Below are positions 1 to 9,416 of a stretch of DNA of 64,000 nt, piece after piece. The stretch is from NCBI GenBank assembly GCA_024229395.1, contig JAAESM010000037.1, positions 1 through 64,000 of the forward strand, read 5' to 3'. The translations under genes were made by a program, and so were the position numbers. The first letter of the stretch is position 1. Each line of letters begins with the position of its first letter. Under the pieces are notes generated by a model, which was given only the letters and a program-made list of their open reading frames with translations, ran no database searches and had not been told where the DNA came from. This DNA is from Planctomycetota bacterium. Lineage in GTDB: Bacteria > Planctomycetota > UBA1135.

Positions 1-591
1 GAGCGCAACATCGAAGCCGGCGCTTGGGTGGGTCCTGGTGCATCGTTGGCTTCGTTCTATGCCGTCGATGCCGCCGAAGTCACCTTGCCAATCGCAGCAG
101 TGCAATTGGACAACCTAGGCCTGGCAGTGGCGGGTTCTTCCGCACCGATTGACGTCACCTTTGAAACTCAAGTTGGCGACCGCACTGCCTACTGGAAGGG
201 GCGCATTGTGCGCACCGAAGCAAGTATCGATCCTGGCACCCGGATGATCACCGCCATCGCCCAAATCGATGCTCCCTTCGAAGCCAGCGCCGACGGTACT
301 CCAGCTCTGGCCCCAGGCATGTTCCTGCGCGCCACCATCTCCGGTCGCGAGTTGACCAATGTCTATCGCGTTCCGCGTTCAGCCGTGCTGGATGGCGACG
401 TGGTGCGTGTAGTAGATGATGCCAGTCAGGCCCATGAACTGGGAGTGGAAGTGCTATATCGCACTGCAACCGAATGCCTGATCGGGGAAGGTCTGCAGTC
501 TGGTCAACAGTTGATCATCAGCACCCTGCCGTTGTTCGTTGAGAGCATGGACGTCGTAATCATGGATGCGCAAGCAGGAGAGCAACAGTGA
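1..591 (+). CDS. RND efflux periplasmic adaptor (HlyD/AcrA family), 5'-truncated by the window
   Basis: Only the C-terminal 196 residues lie in the window; the frame is open from base 1, so the GTG at 28 in the ORF track is not the real start. The segment has the beta-barrel and membrane-proximal character of membrane fusion proteins (GRIVRTEASIDPGTRM, then APGMFLRATISGRE, then YRVPRSAVL). Such proteins bridge an inner-membrane RND pump to an outer-membrane channel. The stop overlaps the start of the pump gene, so the two are coupled. Family assignment is firm; the substrate cannot be told from sequence. Confidence 0.85.
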   Translation, partial: ERNIEAGAWVGPGASLASFYAVDAAEVTLPIAAVQLDNLGLAVAGSSAPIDVTFETQVGDRTAYWKGRIVRTEASIDPGTRMITAIAQIDAPFEASADGTPALAPGMFLRATISGRELTNVYRVPRSAVLDGDVVRVVDDASQAHELGVEVLYRTATECLIGEGLQSGQQLIISTLPLFVESMDVVIMDAQAGEQQ

Positions 592-3500
592 ACGGCATCA
601 TTTCATGGTTCGCCCACAACAGTGTGGCGGCCAACCTCACGATGGTGGCGATTCTGGTGGTCGGCGCAATGACCGCCACGACCTTGAAGCAGGAAGTTGT
701 TCCTGAGATCGTCGTCGAATCGGCCACGGTTTCGGTGGCTTATCCTGGTGCCTCGCCGGCGGAAGTCGAGGAAGGCATCATCATGCGCATCGAGAAAGAG
801 GTGCAAGGGTTGGCCGGTGTGGATCAAGTCAAAGCTACCGCCAACGAAGGCTTTGGCGTGGTCACGATCGATTTCCTCGATGGTGAGGATCGCGAAAAGC
901 TACTCGATGACATCAAGGCGGCAATCGGTCGCATCGACAACTTCCCCGCCGACGCCGAGGAGCCGCAGGTCGAGTTGATTGAGATCAACAACCGCGCCAT
1001 GCAAATCGCTGTCTGGGGTGACACCGACCAGAAGACCTTGCGCGAGGCCGGACGCTTGCTCGAGGACAACCTCATCAAGCAGAAAGACATCTCCTTGGTG
1101 ACCCTGTCGAACGCACCTGATTTTGAGATTGCGATTGAAGTCTCCGAAGAGGCGCTGCAGCGTTATCGCATGACCTTCGATGAAGTCGTTGCAGCCGTGC
1201 GTATGAGTTCCCTCGACCTCCCTGGTGGTGGCATCAAGACCAGTGCCGGAGAAATCCTGTTGCGCACCAAGGGGCAGGCCTATGTGGCCACCGAGTTCGA
1301 GGCGATCCCACTACGCACTTTCGCCGACGGCACACGCATCACCATCGGCGACGTCGCCCAGATCCGCGATGGCTTCGCCGAATCAGATCAAGGTACGCGT
1401 TTCAACGGCAATCCCGCGGTGATGCTGCATGTGTTCCGCGTTGGCAAGCAAGAGGCCCTAGTGATGGCCGATCAGGTGCTGGATGCGATCGCGCTCACCG
1501 AAGCAAGCCTTCCATCGGGCATTCACCTGACCAAGAGCATGGATGACACCCTCATCCTGCGCAGTCGTTTGGATCTGATGTTGCGCAACGGCCGATCCGG
1601 TCTGTTGCTGGTGCTTATCTCGCTGGCAATCTTCCTGCGCTTGCGCCTGGCCTTCTGGGTCACGCTCGGTATCCCGCTGGCTTTCCTTGGCGCAGCCGTG
1701 TTGATGCCCTCGCTTGGCGTCTCGGTGAACCTGATCTCCCTGTTCGGCTTCATCGTTGTGCTGGGAATCGTGGTCGATGATGCCATTGTGGTGGCGGAAA
1801 ACGTGCACGAACATCGACAACGTGGCAAGTCAGGCCTGCAAGCCGCCGTCGAAGGCGCACAAGAGATGGCCAAGCCGGTGATCTTCGCAGTCCTCACCAC
1901 CATCATGGCCTTCATCCCCATGCTGCTGATGCCCGGCAACATGGGACAGTTCTCGCGCAACATCCCATTGGTGGTCATCGCGGTGCTGGCATTCTCGCTG
2001 GTCGAATCGCTGCTGATCCTTCCGGCGCACTTGAAGCATCTGCCTGCCGACGCCAAGACCCATAAGGTTGGCCCTTGGGAACGCGTGCAGAATGTCGCCG
2101 ACGCCGGCGTGGAATGGTTCATTGCCAGGATCTACAAGCCCTCCTTAGATATCTCCCTGCGTTGGCGCTATGCCGTGGTCGCGGCGGGCATCGCCTTATT
2201 CATGGTGGCGATCGGCTACGTGGCCAGTGGCCGCATTAAGTTCAACTTCTTCCCTCCTATCGAAGCCGACAACGTGATGGCGGAGCTGCAGATGCCGCTC
2301 GGTACTCCGGTCGCACAGACCGAGACCGCCATCAGGCGCTTCGAAACCGCCGCCCAAGAGCTGCAGGCCGAGTTGTTCAACGAGCAGGGTAATCCGCTGA
2401 TCATGTACATCACCACGTCCATTGGTTCGCAGCCGATGAAGACTCAACAGCAGAATTCTGGCGGCGTGGCGTCTGCCGGCTTCACAGGTGGGCATTTGGC
2501 TGAGGTCAACATTGAGCTTATTTCCGCCGAAGAACGCGAAATGTCCGGGCGCCAGATCATGGCGAAGTGGCAAGAGCGCGTTGGCGCAGTACCAGGAGCC
2601 GAAGAGGTCAGCTTCTCGTCAGACCTAATGGCGGCGGAAGGCGACATCAACATCCAGCTGGCTGGTGCAGGCATGGACTCGCTGCAGGCGGCGGCTTTGG
2701 AGCTGCGCGAACGGCTGATGTTGGTGGCAGGAGTCACGAGCGCGCGCGACACCTTCGTGCTGGGCAAGCGTGAGTTGCAGCTGGAACTCACTCCAGAAGG
2801 CGAAGCCCTCGGTTTCCGCCTTGCCGACCTTGGCCGCCAAGTGCGCCAGGCATTCTATGGAGAAGAGGCACAAAGCATTCAGCGCGATCGCGATGAGGTC
2901 GACGTGATGGTGCGCTACCCGCGTGTAGACCGGGAACAGCTCGCCACCTTAGAGACCATGCGTTTGCGAACCCCAGACGGACGAGAGGTTCCATTCTCGG
3001 TGGCTGCAACGGCCACCATGGGCCGAGGCTACTCGAAAATCGACCGCCTGGACCGACGTCGGAGCCTCAGTGTGCTGGCAGATATCGACAAGGAGAGCAC
3101 CACGCCGGACACCGTGCTGGCAGCAATCTCGGCAGAATTCCTGCCGGACCTGCTGGGGCGCTATCCAGGCATGACCTACAGCTTGGAGGGGCAACAGAAG
3201 GAGCAGAGCGAATTCATGGGCACCTTGATGCGCATCAATGCGATGGCGCTGCTGGCGATCTTTGTGCTGCTGGCAATCCCGCTGAAATCCTATGGACAGC
3301 CACTGATCATCATGTCGGCCATCCCCTTCGGCATGATTGGGGCCATTGCCGGGCATGCCATGTTGGGCTATGACCTTGCAATCTTCTCCCTAATTGGAGT
3401 GGTGGCGCTGAGCGGCATTGTGATTAACGACTCCCTAGTGATGATGGACTTGATCAACCGTGAGCGAGAATCGGGTTTGCCAGTGCTACAAGCGGTCCGA

Positions 3501-3740
3501 GATTCCGGAGTACGGCGCTTTCGGGCCATTATGCTGACCACAATGACCACGTTCTTGGGACTAACTCCGCTTTTGTTAGAAAAGAGCTTACAGGCCAAGT
3601 TCCTGATTCCGATGGCGGTTTCGGTGGCATTTGGCGTCGTGTTTGCTACGCTGATTACATTGATACTGGTGCCCTCTCTCTACCTAATCGGCGAGGACAT
3701 CAAGAGGCTTGCAATCCGCCACCTCCACTCTGGACACTAA
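588..3740 (+). CDS. RND multidrug/solute efflux transporter, AcrB/HAE1-like
   Basis: At 1050 residues this is full length for the AcrB family, with an N-terminal TM helix, two large periplasmic loops and two blocks of TM helices. The paired TM4 aspartates of the proton relay are present (GIVVDDAIVVAEN, about residue 396), and the equivalent motif in the second half is GIVINDSLVMMD near 942. It should exchange protons for an unidentified substrate together with the preceding adaptor. It starts with GTG inside the adaptor stop (GTGA), a coupled start. No outer-membrane channel gene follows, so that partner is upstream of the window or elsewhere. Confidence 0.93.
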   Translation: MNGIISWFAHNSVAANLTMVAILVVGAMTATTLKQEVVPEIVVESATVSVAYPGASPAEVEEGIIMRIEKEVQGLAGVDQVKATANEGFGVVTIDFLDGEDREKLLDDIKAAIGRIDNFPADAEEPQVELIEINNRAMQIAVWGDTDQKTLREAGRLLEDNLIKQKDISLVTLSNAPDFEIAIEVSEEALQRYRMTFDEVVAAVRMSSLDLPGGGIKTSAGEILLRTKGQAYVATEFEAIPLRTFADGTRITIGDVAQIRDGFAESDQGTRFNGNPAVMLHVFRVGKQEALVMADQVLDAIALTEASLPSGIHLTKSMDDTLILRSRLDLMLRNGRSGLLLVLISLAIFLRLRLAFWVTLGIPLAFLGAAVLMPSLGVSVNLISLFGFIVVLGIVVDDAIVVAENVHEHRQRGKSGLQAAVEGAQEMAKPVIFAVLTTIMAFIPMLLMPGNMGQFSRNIPLVVIAVLAFSLVESLLILPAHLKHLPADAKTHKVGPWERVQNVADAGVEWFIARIYKPSLDISLRWRYAVVAAGIALFMVAIGYVASGRIKFNFFPPIEADNVMAELQMPLGTPVAQTETAIRRFETAAQELQAELFNEQGNPLIMYITTSIGSQPMKTQQQNSGGVASAGFTGGHLAEVNIELISAEEREMSGRQIMAKWQERVGAVPGAEEVSFSSDLMAAEGDINIQLAGAGMDSLQAAALELRERLMLVAGVTSARDTFVLGKRELQLELTPEGEALGFRLADLGRQVRQAFYGEEAQSIQRDRDEVDVMVRYPRVDREQLATLETMRLRTPDGREVPFSVAATATMGRGYSKIDRLDRRRSLSVLADIDKESTTPDTVLAAISAEFLPDLLGRYPGMTYSLEGQQKEQSEFMGTLMRINAMALLAIFVLLAIPLKSYGQPLIIMSAIPFGMIGAIAGHAMLGYDLAIFSLIGVVALSGIVINDSLVMMDLINRERESGLPVLQAVRDSGVRRFRAIMLTTMTTFLGLTPLLLEKSLQAKFLIPMAVSVAFGVVFATLITLILVPSLYLIGEDIKRLAIRHLHSGH

Positions 3741-3744
3741 GAAC

Positions 3745-4080
3745 GTGGAATTCAACATCTCACCGGAGCAACTCAAGGAACTTCTCGCCAAGCGTGACAA
3801 GGTCCGTGTGATTGACGTCCGTGAACGCGAAGAATGGGATATCTGCCACTTGCCTGAGGCAGAACTTTTCCCCATGTCACGCTTCAGTGAGTCTCAAGAA
3901 GAGCTCATGGAAGTCGAAGACCCTATCGTGGTCTATTGCCACCATGGAATCCGAAGTGCTGGCGTTTGCAGCCAGCTCCGCTATCTAGGTAAGGGCAACG
4001 TTTTCAATCTCTCAGGCGGCATCGATCGTTGGTCAGCTGAAGTTGACCCTTCTGTGCCCACCTATTCCACAACTAGCTGA
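3745..4080 (+). CDS. Single-domain rhodanese (GlpE-like sulfurtransferase)
   Basis: A compact rhodanese domain of about 111 residues with the active-site loop YCHHGIRSAG, whose cysteine would carry a persulfide. The fold landmarks VIDVREREEWDICHLPEA and NLSGGIDRW are intact. There is no signal peptide, so it is cytoplasmic. The ORF track starts it at TTG 3709 inside the pump gene; I prefer GTG 3745, five bases after the pump stop, because it gives the usual GlpE-like length, but neither start has a Shine-Dalgarno. A link to the efflux genes is positional only. Confidence 0.85.
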   Translation: MEFNISPEQLKELLAKRDKVRVIDVREREEWDICHLPEAELFPMSRFSESQEELMEVEDPIVVYCHHGIRSAGVCSQLRYLGKGNVFNLSGGIDRWSAEVDPSVPTYSTTS

Positions 4081-4202
4081 ATTTCGAACCTTATCGGCGT
4101 CCAACGCCCATTTTTACCCAATTTTTCGATTTCCAGCATCTTATTGCGACCCCAAAAATTGGGAGTTTTTCGAAAAAAAGTGGGAAAAGTGCCTGCGTTT
4201 CC

Positions 4203-4231
4203 TGGACAGATGAGAATTCGTGGGATAAACC
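4203..4231 (+). promoter_or_regulatory. Candidate promoter for the tandem secreted-protein gene at 4336
   Basis: TGGACA, a 17-base spacer, then TAAACC fits a housekeeping promoter and would give a leader of about 100 bases before the gene at 4336. The 255-base gap 4081-4335 otherwise holds A/T-rich tracts, a CCCAA-AAA-TTGGG palindrome near 4151 and a small GGGC-TTTT-GCCC hairpin near 4291, but no convincing ORF. The match is by eye. Confidence 0.35.
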
Positions 4232-4335
4232 TAGTTGATGGTCGAGTGCACCTCAATCCCATGGTGCGTCGGCTAGCCCCCTCCCTTTCCGGGCTTTTGC
4301 CCATACCTTTGTCCCTAGGCTTCAGGAGAAACTGA

Positions 4336-5508
4336 ATGTTCCGTAGCATTGTCGCATCCGCGGCGGTCGTGGCCCTTGCCGCGAGCGCATCCGCTCAAAC
4401 ACCCCAGCAAATCGCTGGCAATCTTGAAAAAGTTACCAATAGCACCACCATCCAATACACGATGGGTGAAGGCTACCAGGTTGTAAACACCGCTCAGCGC
4501 TCCGGCCCTGAAACGATTTTCAACAACCGTGACGGTAACATCTACTACTACACCACCCGCGCCAACACCGATGAGTTTGTTGATGAGGGTTCGTTCCACA
4601 TGGCTGGTGTCAACGGCACCGAGCAGATCAACGGCATGGTCTTTGATTACTGCTCGACCGTATCTGACGCAGTTGGTGACGCAATCGACATCGAACTTCG
4701 CATGTACGATGAAGTTGTTGGCTTTACCGGTATCACCGGTTGGGTTGACGCAAACACCCGCAACGAGAAGTGCGGTTACCTGCTCGCTGGCATGCCTGGT
4801 GACACCGCTATGACCGGCGTTTCTTGCTGGCTCGTGACTCTTGACCTGAACGCAGGTTTCGAGTGCACCTTGCCACAAGAGCAGTCTGCTGGTGGTATGG
4901 AGAACTTCGGTCACTCCTCCGTCTTCATGGATGCAGCTAACAGCGCTGGTACCGGTCCTTTGTTGGATAGCCTTTGGGGCACCCAGCTCGGTAACGACTA
5001 CGGCGTACAGGATTACTTCGAGTACTACGACATGTCTCAGGCACTTGGTGCTGAGTACCTCGGTACCTACTGGTACGGTGGTGGCATGAAGGCTCAGGCT
5101 AACTTCTTGACCTCGTACGATGGTAACCCAACGGACACCGAGGCTTACTACAGCGCAGCTCCAGGCACTGCTGACACCGTTGACCTTCAGGCCGACGTTG
5201 AAGTACGCGCTGGTCAGGCTGCTGGTTGGACCATCACTAACGTGAACGCTGGTTCTAACTACGCTCTGATCGCTTCGACCGCCAAGATCGACGTCGCTCG
5301 CTTGGTTGGTGGTAACGCTCACATCTTGCTGAACTGGATCTCTGCTCCTTTGTTGCCTGCTCCATTCGTAATGGCTGGCGGTACCTACGCTCAGAACCTT
5401 CCAGGTGCATTGCCACCAAGTATCAACGTTCAAGCTGCTGAGTACGTAGGTGCTCTGACCCCAGCTAACATCGTTGGTATGTCGAACGGTTTGACCCACT
5501 CCAACTAA
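4336..5508 (+). CDS. Secreted protein of unknown function, probably very highly expressed (tandem paralog 1)
   Basis: It has a clear signal peptide (MFRSIVASAAVVALAASASA followed by QTP), then about 370 residues that I cannot assign to a named family. Conserved cysteines (FDYCS, NEKCGY, SCWLV, FECTLPQEQ) suggest disulfides in an exported domain. The next gene is a close paralog in the same order. Codon choice is strongly biased toward GGT, GCT, AAC, TAC and TTC, unlike its neighbours and its paralog. With an AGGAG ribosome site and a strong terminator this argues for an abundant surface or extracellular protein (inference). The antisense 427-codon ORF is a shadow. Confidence 0.85.
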   Translation: MFRSIVASAAVVALAASASAQTPQQIAGNLEKVTNSTTIQYTMGEGYQVVNTAQRSGPETIFNNRDGNIYYYTTRANTDEFVDEGSFHMAGVNGTEQINGMVFDYCSTVSDAVGDAIDIELRMYDEVVGFTGITGWVDANTRNEKCGYLLAGMPGDTAMTGVSCWLVTLDLNAGFECTLPQEQSAGGMENFGHSSVFMDAANSAGTGPLLDSLWGTQLGNDYGVQDYFEYYDMSQALGAEYLGTYWYGGGMKAQANFLTSYDGNPTDTEAYYSAAPGTADTVDLQADVEVRAGQAAGWTITNVNAGSNYALIASTAKIDVARLVGGNAHILLNWISAPLLPAPFVMAGGTYAQNLPGALPPSINVQAAEYVGALTPANIVGMSNGLTHSN

Positions 5509-5525
5509 GGATTGAGTTAACACTG

Positions 5526-5582
5526 GATGACTTCGGTCATCGACTGACGCCCTGCAGCTTGCTGCAGGGCGTCTTTCTTTTT
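5526..5582 (+). terminator. Strong intrinsic terminator with a preceding UUCG hairpin
   Basis: A perfect 12-bp stem (GACGCCCTGCAG / CTGCAGGGCGTC, loop CTTG, 5546-5573) is followed by TTTCTTTTT. Just before it lies a second small hairpin, GATGAC-TTCG-GTCATC, with a very stable UUCG tetraloop. The pair closes the transcript of the gene at 4336. Confidence 0.9.
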
Positions 5583-5611
5583 GCCCCTCCAATCCCAAGT
5601 TCTATTCCTGG

Positions 5612-5639
5612 TTGCCGCCATTCGGCAATCCACTAATAT
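5612..5639 (+). promoter_or_regulatory. Candidate promoter (TTGCCG-N16-TAATAT) just before the start at 5648
   Basis: TAATAT at 5634-5639 ends 8 bases before the ATG, with TTGCCG 16 bases further upstream. Transcription would begin at or next to the start codon, giving a leaderless mRNA. Confidence 0.5.
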
Positions 5640-5647
5640 TAAGTCCT

Positions 5648-6802
5648 ATGATTTCTTACCTGACAACTGCTCTGGCGTTTGCCGCGATCGCCGCGAGCGC
5701 CTCTGCTCAAACTCCACAACAAGCAAGTCCTTCCTTGCAACCAGCGATTACCCCTACCGCTTTGGAATACACCATGGGTGAGGGTTACGAAGTGATTTCA
5801 CAGGACCAACGTTCCGGTCCGGAGACGATCTTCAATAATCGCATTGGTGGCATCTACTACTACATCACCATTCCTCAAACCGAGGAATGGGTCGATGAGG
5901 GCTCCTTCGCCCTGCATGGCGTGAACAACACCGAGCAGATTAATGGCATGAGCTTTGACTACTGCTCTTCTGTTCCAGACCCACTCGGTGATGGCATCGA
6001 CATTGAACTGCGCTTTTATGAAGAGACCATCGGTTTCTCCGGAGTCAGCGGCTGGGCAGATGCCAACAACCGCAATGAGAAGTGCGGCTACGTAATCCCT
6101 GGCTTGCCTGGCGATACCACCTTGGCGGGACTCAGCTGCTGGGCCATCAACCTGAATTTAGCGGGCGGCTTCGAATGCACCCTGCCTCAAGAGCAGACGC
6201 TCGGTGGCATGGACAACTTCGGTTGGTCCAATATGTACCTCACCGCCAGTTCGATCGGGGCAACCGGCCCCTTCCTGGGTGGCACAAGTGGTTATGGCGT
6301 GCAGGATTACTACGAGCTGTATGACCTAACCCAACCTCTAGGTTCCGAATACCAAGGCACCTTCTGGTTCGGTGGCGGCCCCAGCGTACAAGCCAACTTC
6401 CCAATGTCCTTGGAGGGCAATCCAACCGATACGTCGGCGTATTACAGCGCCACTCCTGGCACGGCAGATTCGATCGACTTACAAGCTGACGTGCAAGTGC
6501 GTGCAGGCCAACCTGCTGCTTGGACGGTCACCAACCCAACTGCCGGCAGCAGCTACGCGCTTATCGCATCCGGAGGCTCCGCCGATGTGCCTGGACTTGT
6601 CGGCGGCCAGGCACACCTATTGGTGAACTGGCTGGGCAATCCACTGCTTCCAGTACCGGTGGTGATGGTTGGTGGTTCCTATCTTCAGCTCATGCCGAAC
6701 GCGCTTCCACCCGCCGTCCACGTTCAAGCCGCGGAATACTCCGGTGCGCTCACGCCGAGTAACATCACCGCGATGTCAAACGGCTTGAGACACGCGAACT
6801 AA
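5648..6802 (+). CDS. Secreted protein of unknown function (tandem paralog 2)
   Basis: This is a paralog of the preceding gene along its whole length: both share ASASAQTPQQ at the signal-peptide cleavage region, YTMGEGY, RSGPETIFNNR, the cysteine-bearing segments FDYCSS, NEKCGY and FECTLPQEQ, and the ending MSNGL-H-N. I start it at ATG 5648 (384 residues, signal peptide directly at the N-terminus) rather than TTG 5612, which would overlap the promoter. Its codon use is ordinary, in contrast to its twin, so the duplication appears to have left one strongly and one weakly expressed copy. No enzymatic motif is recognisable. Confidence 0.85.
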   Translation: MISYLTTALAFAAIAASASAQTPQQASPSLQPAITPTALEYTMGEGYEVISQDQRSGPETIFNNRIGGIYYYITIPQTEEWVDEGSFALHGVNNTEQINGMSFDYCSSVPDPLGDGIDIELRFYEETIGFSGVSGWADANNRNEKCGYVIPGLPGDTTLAGLSCWAINLNLAGGFECTLPQEQTLGGMDNFGWSNMYLTASSIGATGPFLGGTSGYGVQDYYELYDLTQPLGSEYQGTFWFGGGPSVQANFPMSLEGNPTDTSAYYSATPGTADSIDLQADVQVRAGQPAAWTVTNPTAGSSYALIASGGSADVPGLVGGQAHLLVNWLGNPLLPVPVVMVGGSYLQLMPNALPPAVHVQAAEYSGALTPSNITAMSNGLRHAN

Positions 6803-6819
6803 TCGCCCACGCGCATTGA

Positions 6820-6825
6820 TATGGT
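6820..6825 (+). promoter_or_regulatory. TAnnnT box (TATGGT) 8 bases before the start at 6834
   Basis: TATGGT with no Shine-Dalgarno between it and the ATG suggests a leaderless start for the PHP-domain gene. No good -35 element is seen. Confidence 0.35.
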
Positions 6826-6833
6826 GCTACAGC

Positions 6834-8879
6834 ATGAAGCTGTTGTCACCCGTCCTTCTACTTGGTGCCCTATCTGTGGGTTGGTTCCTTCCTCAAGAGC
6901 CTCAAGCTCCACAACCGCAACAGGAAGCGGGCACCACCATCCTGACCGAGGTCTTGCATCTCGGAAATGATGAGACCCCTGAGTGGCCGGAAGCGGCCGC
7001 CGCTCCGGATGCGGCCAACAGTTACGAGTTTCATTTCGAGGCGAGGGCCGGCAGCAAGGAACGTGCGCTTGAAATCACTTCCCGCCATGTCAATGACTCG
7101 TGGAAGGTCGAGCTGAATGGCAAGCTCCTCACCACGCTGAAGACCGGCGACCCACGAGTCATGACGGTCTATCCCCTGCCGGTTGGCTTTCTCGTCGATG
7201 GGGATAACGTCATGCGTGTCTCGCAAAGTCGGATCAGTGATGACATCACCTTCGGCCCAGTGCGCTTGCTTGATCGCGGCATCGGTGAGATCCATCAAGT
7301 TGCGCCATTGCGGGTAAAGGTGACTGATGCAGAGACCGGCGCACCACTGCCAGCTCGCATCACGGTGGTTGACGAGAATGACGAACTTGCTCCCATGTAC
7401 TTCGCCGACCGTCATCACACTCCAGTACGCACTGGCTTCGCGTACACCGACGCACACGGCGAAGCCCTGCTGCAACTTGGTGCCGGCAAGCACACGATCT
7501 ACGCCAGCAGAGGACCGGAATGGAGTTATTCCGAAGTTTCGCTTACCCATGCCTATCAATCAGAAAGCTCCGTCGAACTGAGCCTGCGCCATGAAGTGAA
7601 CACCAATGGTTGGGTGTCGGCTGATACCCACATCCACACTTTGACCTTCAGTGGCCATGGTGATTCCTCTTTGGAGGAACGCATCCTGACCTTGGCAGGT
7701 GAAGGTCTCGATGTTGCGATCGCAACCGATCACAATCATCACACTGATTACAGCGCGGCACAAAAAGAAGCAGGGCTGCTCGGCAGTTACTTGTCGATCG
7801 TCGGCAATGAAGTCACCACCGACATCGGCCACTTCAATGCCTTCCCTTACACCGTCGATGGTCCCCTTCCAGATGCCAAGATCATCGACTGGTATGAGTT
7901 GGATAAGGAGATGCGCGCCAAGGGTGCCGAAGTAGTCATCCTCAATCACCCGCGTTGGCCGGATGTGCAACGCGGTCCTTTTGGCGTTTCCAACCTCGAC
8001 GCGCGCACCGGGTATTTTGAAGATGGTCTGAAGCTTCCGGTCGATGCAATCGAGGTCTTCAATAGCACGGACCCCGGCACCGATTGGGATGTCATCGTGG
8101 CTGATTGGTTCAGCTTGTTGAACGCCGGTTCGATGGTGCGCGGTGTTGGCAGCTCGGACTCGCACACCGTTGGGGATCCCGTCGGCCAAGGACGCACTTG
8201 GCTGCGTAGCTCCACAGATACCCCAAGTCAGATCGATACCGCCGAGTTGTACCGTCATTTCCGCGATGGCGTGTCCTCGATGGCCATCGGCCTGTTCGGT
8301 TGGGCCAATGTGCAAGGTCAGGCTTCCGGCAGCCTGGTCACTCCCAAGGATGGCGAACTGAGCATCCAGTTCCACATCGCCGGCGCCTCCTGGGCGGATG
8401 TAGATGCTGCCAAGGTCTACATGAATGGCGTGGTGGTGGCGCAATCGGAAACGATGCACCGCAAGGAGGACGAGCCGCTCGACACCAACGTCTGGTTCAC
8501 CATCCCCGCACCAAAACACGATGCATGGTTGGTGTGCGGAATACGCGGCCCGAATCCCAAGGGCGTATGGCGCTACACACTGATGCCTGGCCTGGTCTTG
8601 ATGACCAATCCAGTCTGGATCGATGCCGACGGCGATGGCAAATACACCAGCCCCGCCGCCACCGCCAAACTCCATCTGGATGAAGTCGTCATCGATGCGG
8701 AACGCGGACCACAGATCCATACCTTGGCTAAACTCATGTCGACTTGTGACAGCGCCATCGCGGTCCAGGTGATGGCTCAAGCAAAACAGCGATGGGGAGC
8801 CGATTACCCTGATAAACTTGAGCTGATTGCCTCCCTGAGCAGCCGCTACAAGGCTCGCCTATTGGATTTGCTTGACTAG
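6834..8879 (+). CDS. Exported PHP-domain metallohydrolase (CehA/McbA family)
   Basis: The 681-residue product begins with a signal peptide (MKLLSPVLLLGALSVGWFLP). A PHP metal-binding core is visible: ADTHIHT near residue 264, ATDHNHH near 298, GNEVT near 324, NHPRW near 371 and SSDSHTVG near 440. Together these histidines and aspartates would hold two or three metal ions for phosphoester or related hydrolysis. The N-terminal 230 residues look like beta-sandwich carbohydrate-binding-like modules. CehA/McbA relatives are often annotated as carbamate or polysaccharide-associated hydrolases, but the substrate here is unknown. ATG 6834 is preferred over the track start at 6816 because the signal peptide begins there. 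Confidence 0.87.
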   Translation: MKLLSPVLLLGALSVGWFLPQEPQAPQPQQEAGTTILTEVLHLGNDETPEWPEAAAAPDAANSYEFHFEARAGSKERALEITSRHVNDSWKVELNGKLLTTLKTGDPRVMTVYPLPVGFLVDGDNVMRVSQSRISDDITFGPVRLLDRGIGEIHQVAPLRVKVTDAETGAPLPARITVVDENDELAPMYFADRHHTPVRTGFAYTDAHGEALLQLGAGKHTIYASRGPEWSYSEVSLTHAYQSESSVELSLRHEVNTNGWVSADTHIHTLTFSGHGDSSLEERILTLAGEGLDVAIATDHNHHTDYSAAQKEAGLLGSYLSIVGNEVTTDIGHFNAFPYTVDGPLPDAKIIDWYELDKEMRAKGAEVVILNHPRWPDVQRGPFGVSNLDARTGYFEDGLKLPVDAIEVFNSTDPGTDWDVIVADWFSLLNAGSMVRGVGSSDSHTVGDPVGQGRTWLRSSTDTPSQIDTAELYRHFRDGVSSMAIGLFGWANVQGQASGSLVTPKDGELSIQFHIAGASWADVDAAKVYMNGVVVAQSETMHRKEDEPLDTNVWFTIPAPKHDAWLVCGIRGPNPKGVWRYTLMPGLVLMTNPVWIDADGDGKYTSPAATAKLHLDEVVIDAERGPQIHTLAKLMSTCDSAIAVQVMAQAKQRWGADYPDKLELIASLSSRYKARLLDLLD

Positions 8880-8882
8880 CTC

Positions 8883-9416
8883 ATGAGATTACCGACTTCC
8901 ACCCTTGCGCAGACGGCTGTATTCGCCCTCGGAGTGCTCGTGCTTGGTGTATTGAATAGCTACATCAATCCCAACGCACTGCGGCTGCATGTGGCGCACA
9001 TCAACCCTACTGAGATCCACAATGGCGGCGAGGGCAAGGGTTTGGAGCATGGCTATCAGACCGCCAGTGCGGAAGATGTGAAGAGTTATCTGGATCTGCT
9101 CTATGAGGATCCGCCCTACGTGATGATGATCGATGCGCGCAGTGAAGCGCATTACCAAGAGGGCCATATTCCTGGCTCCTTCCTGCTCGATCATTACCAC
9201 CAGGATCAGTACATCAAGGAACTCAAACCGACCCTCGAAGAATCCGCCATCATCGTGATCTACTGCACCGGCGGCGATTGCGAAGACAGCATCTTCTTGA
9301 GCAACAGTTTGGTCTACAACCACGGTGTTGAGAAGGAGAAGATCTTCATCTTTGAAGGTGGCGTCGAAGTCTGGGAAGAAAAGGGCTACCCCATGAAGGA
9401 GGGCGCCGAACGATGA
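8883..9416 (+). CDS. Membrane-anchored rhodanese-domain protein
   Basis: An N-terminal hydrophobic helix (TAVFALGVLVLGVLNSYI) anchors a rhodanese domain facing the periplasm. The active-site loop is YCTGGDCEDS with the persulfide-bearing cysteine near residue 127; MIDARSEAHYQEGHIPGS and FEGGVEVWEEKGYP are the usual flanking motifs. It starts 3 bases after the PHP gene and overlaps the next gene by ATGA. A rhodanese coupled to a DoxX/MauE-type membrane protein is a recurring pair, thought to handle sulfane sulfur or thiol redox at the membrane (inference). Confidence 0.85.
   Translation: MRLPTSTLAQTAVFALGVLVLGVLNSYINPNALRLHVAHINPTEIHNGGEGKGLEHGYQTASAEDVKSYLDLLYEDPPYVMMIDARSEAHYQEGHIPGSFLLDHYHQDQYIKELKPTLEESAIIVIYCTGGDCEDSIFLSNSLVYNHGVEKEKIFIFEGGVEVWEEKGYPMKEGAER

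Noticed and set aside
4315-5598. 427-codon minus-strand ORF over the first secreted paralog
   Set aside because: It is antisense to a gene with a signal peptide, ribosome site, terminator and strong codon bias; its length is a by-product of that bias.
7560-8780. 406-codon minus-strand ORF over the PHP-domain gene
   Set aside because: Low-complexity composition rich in His, Asp and Gly, no motif, fully antisense to PHP catalytic motifs.
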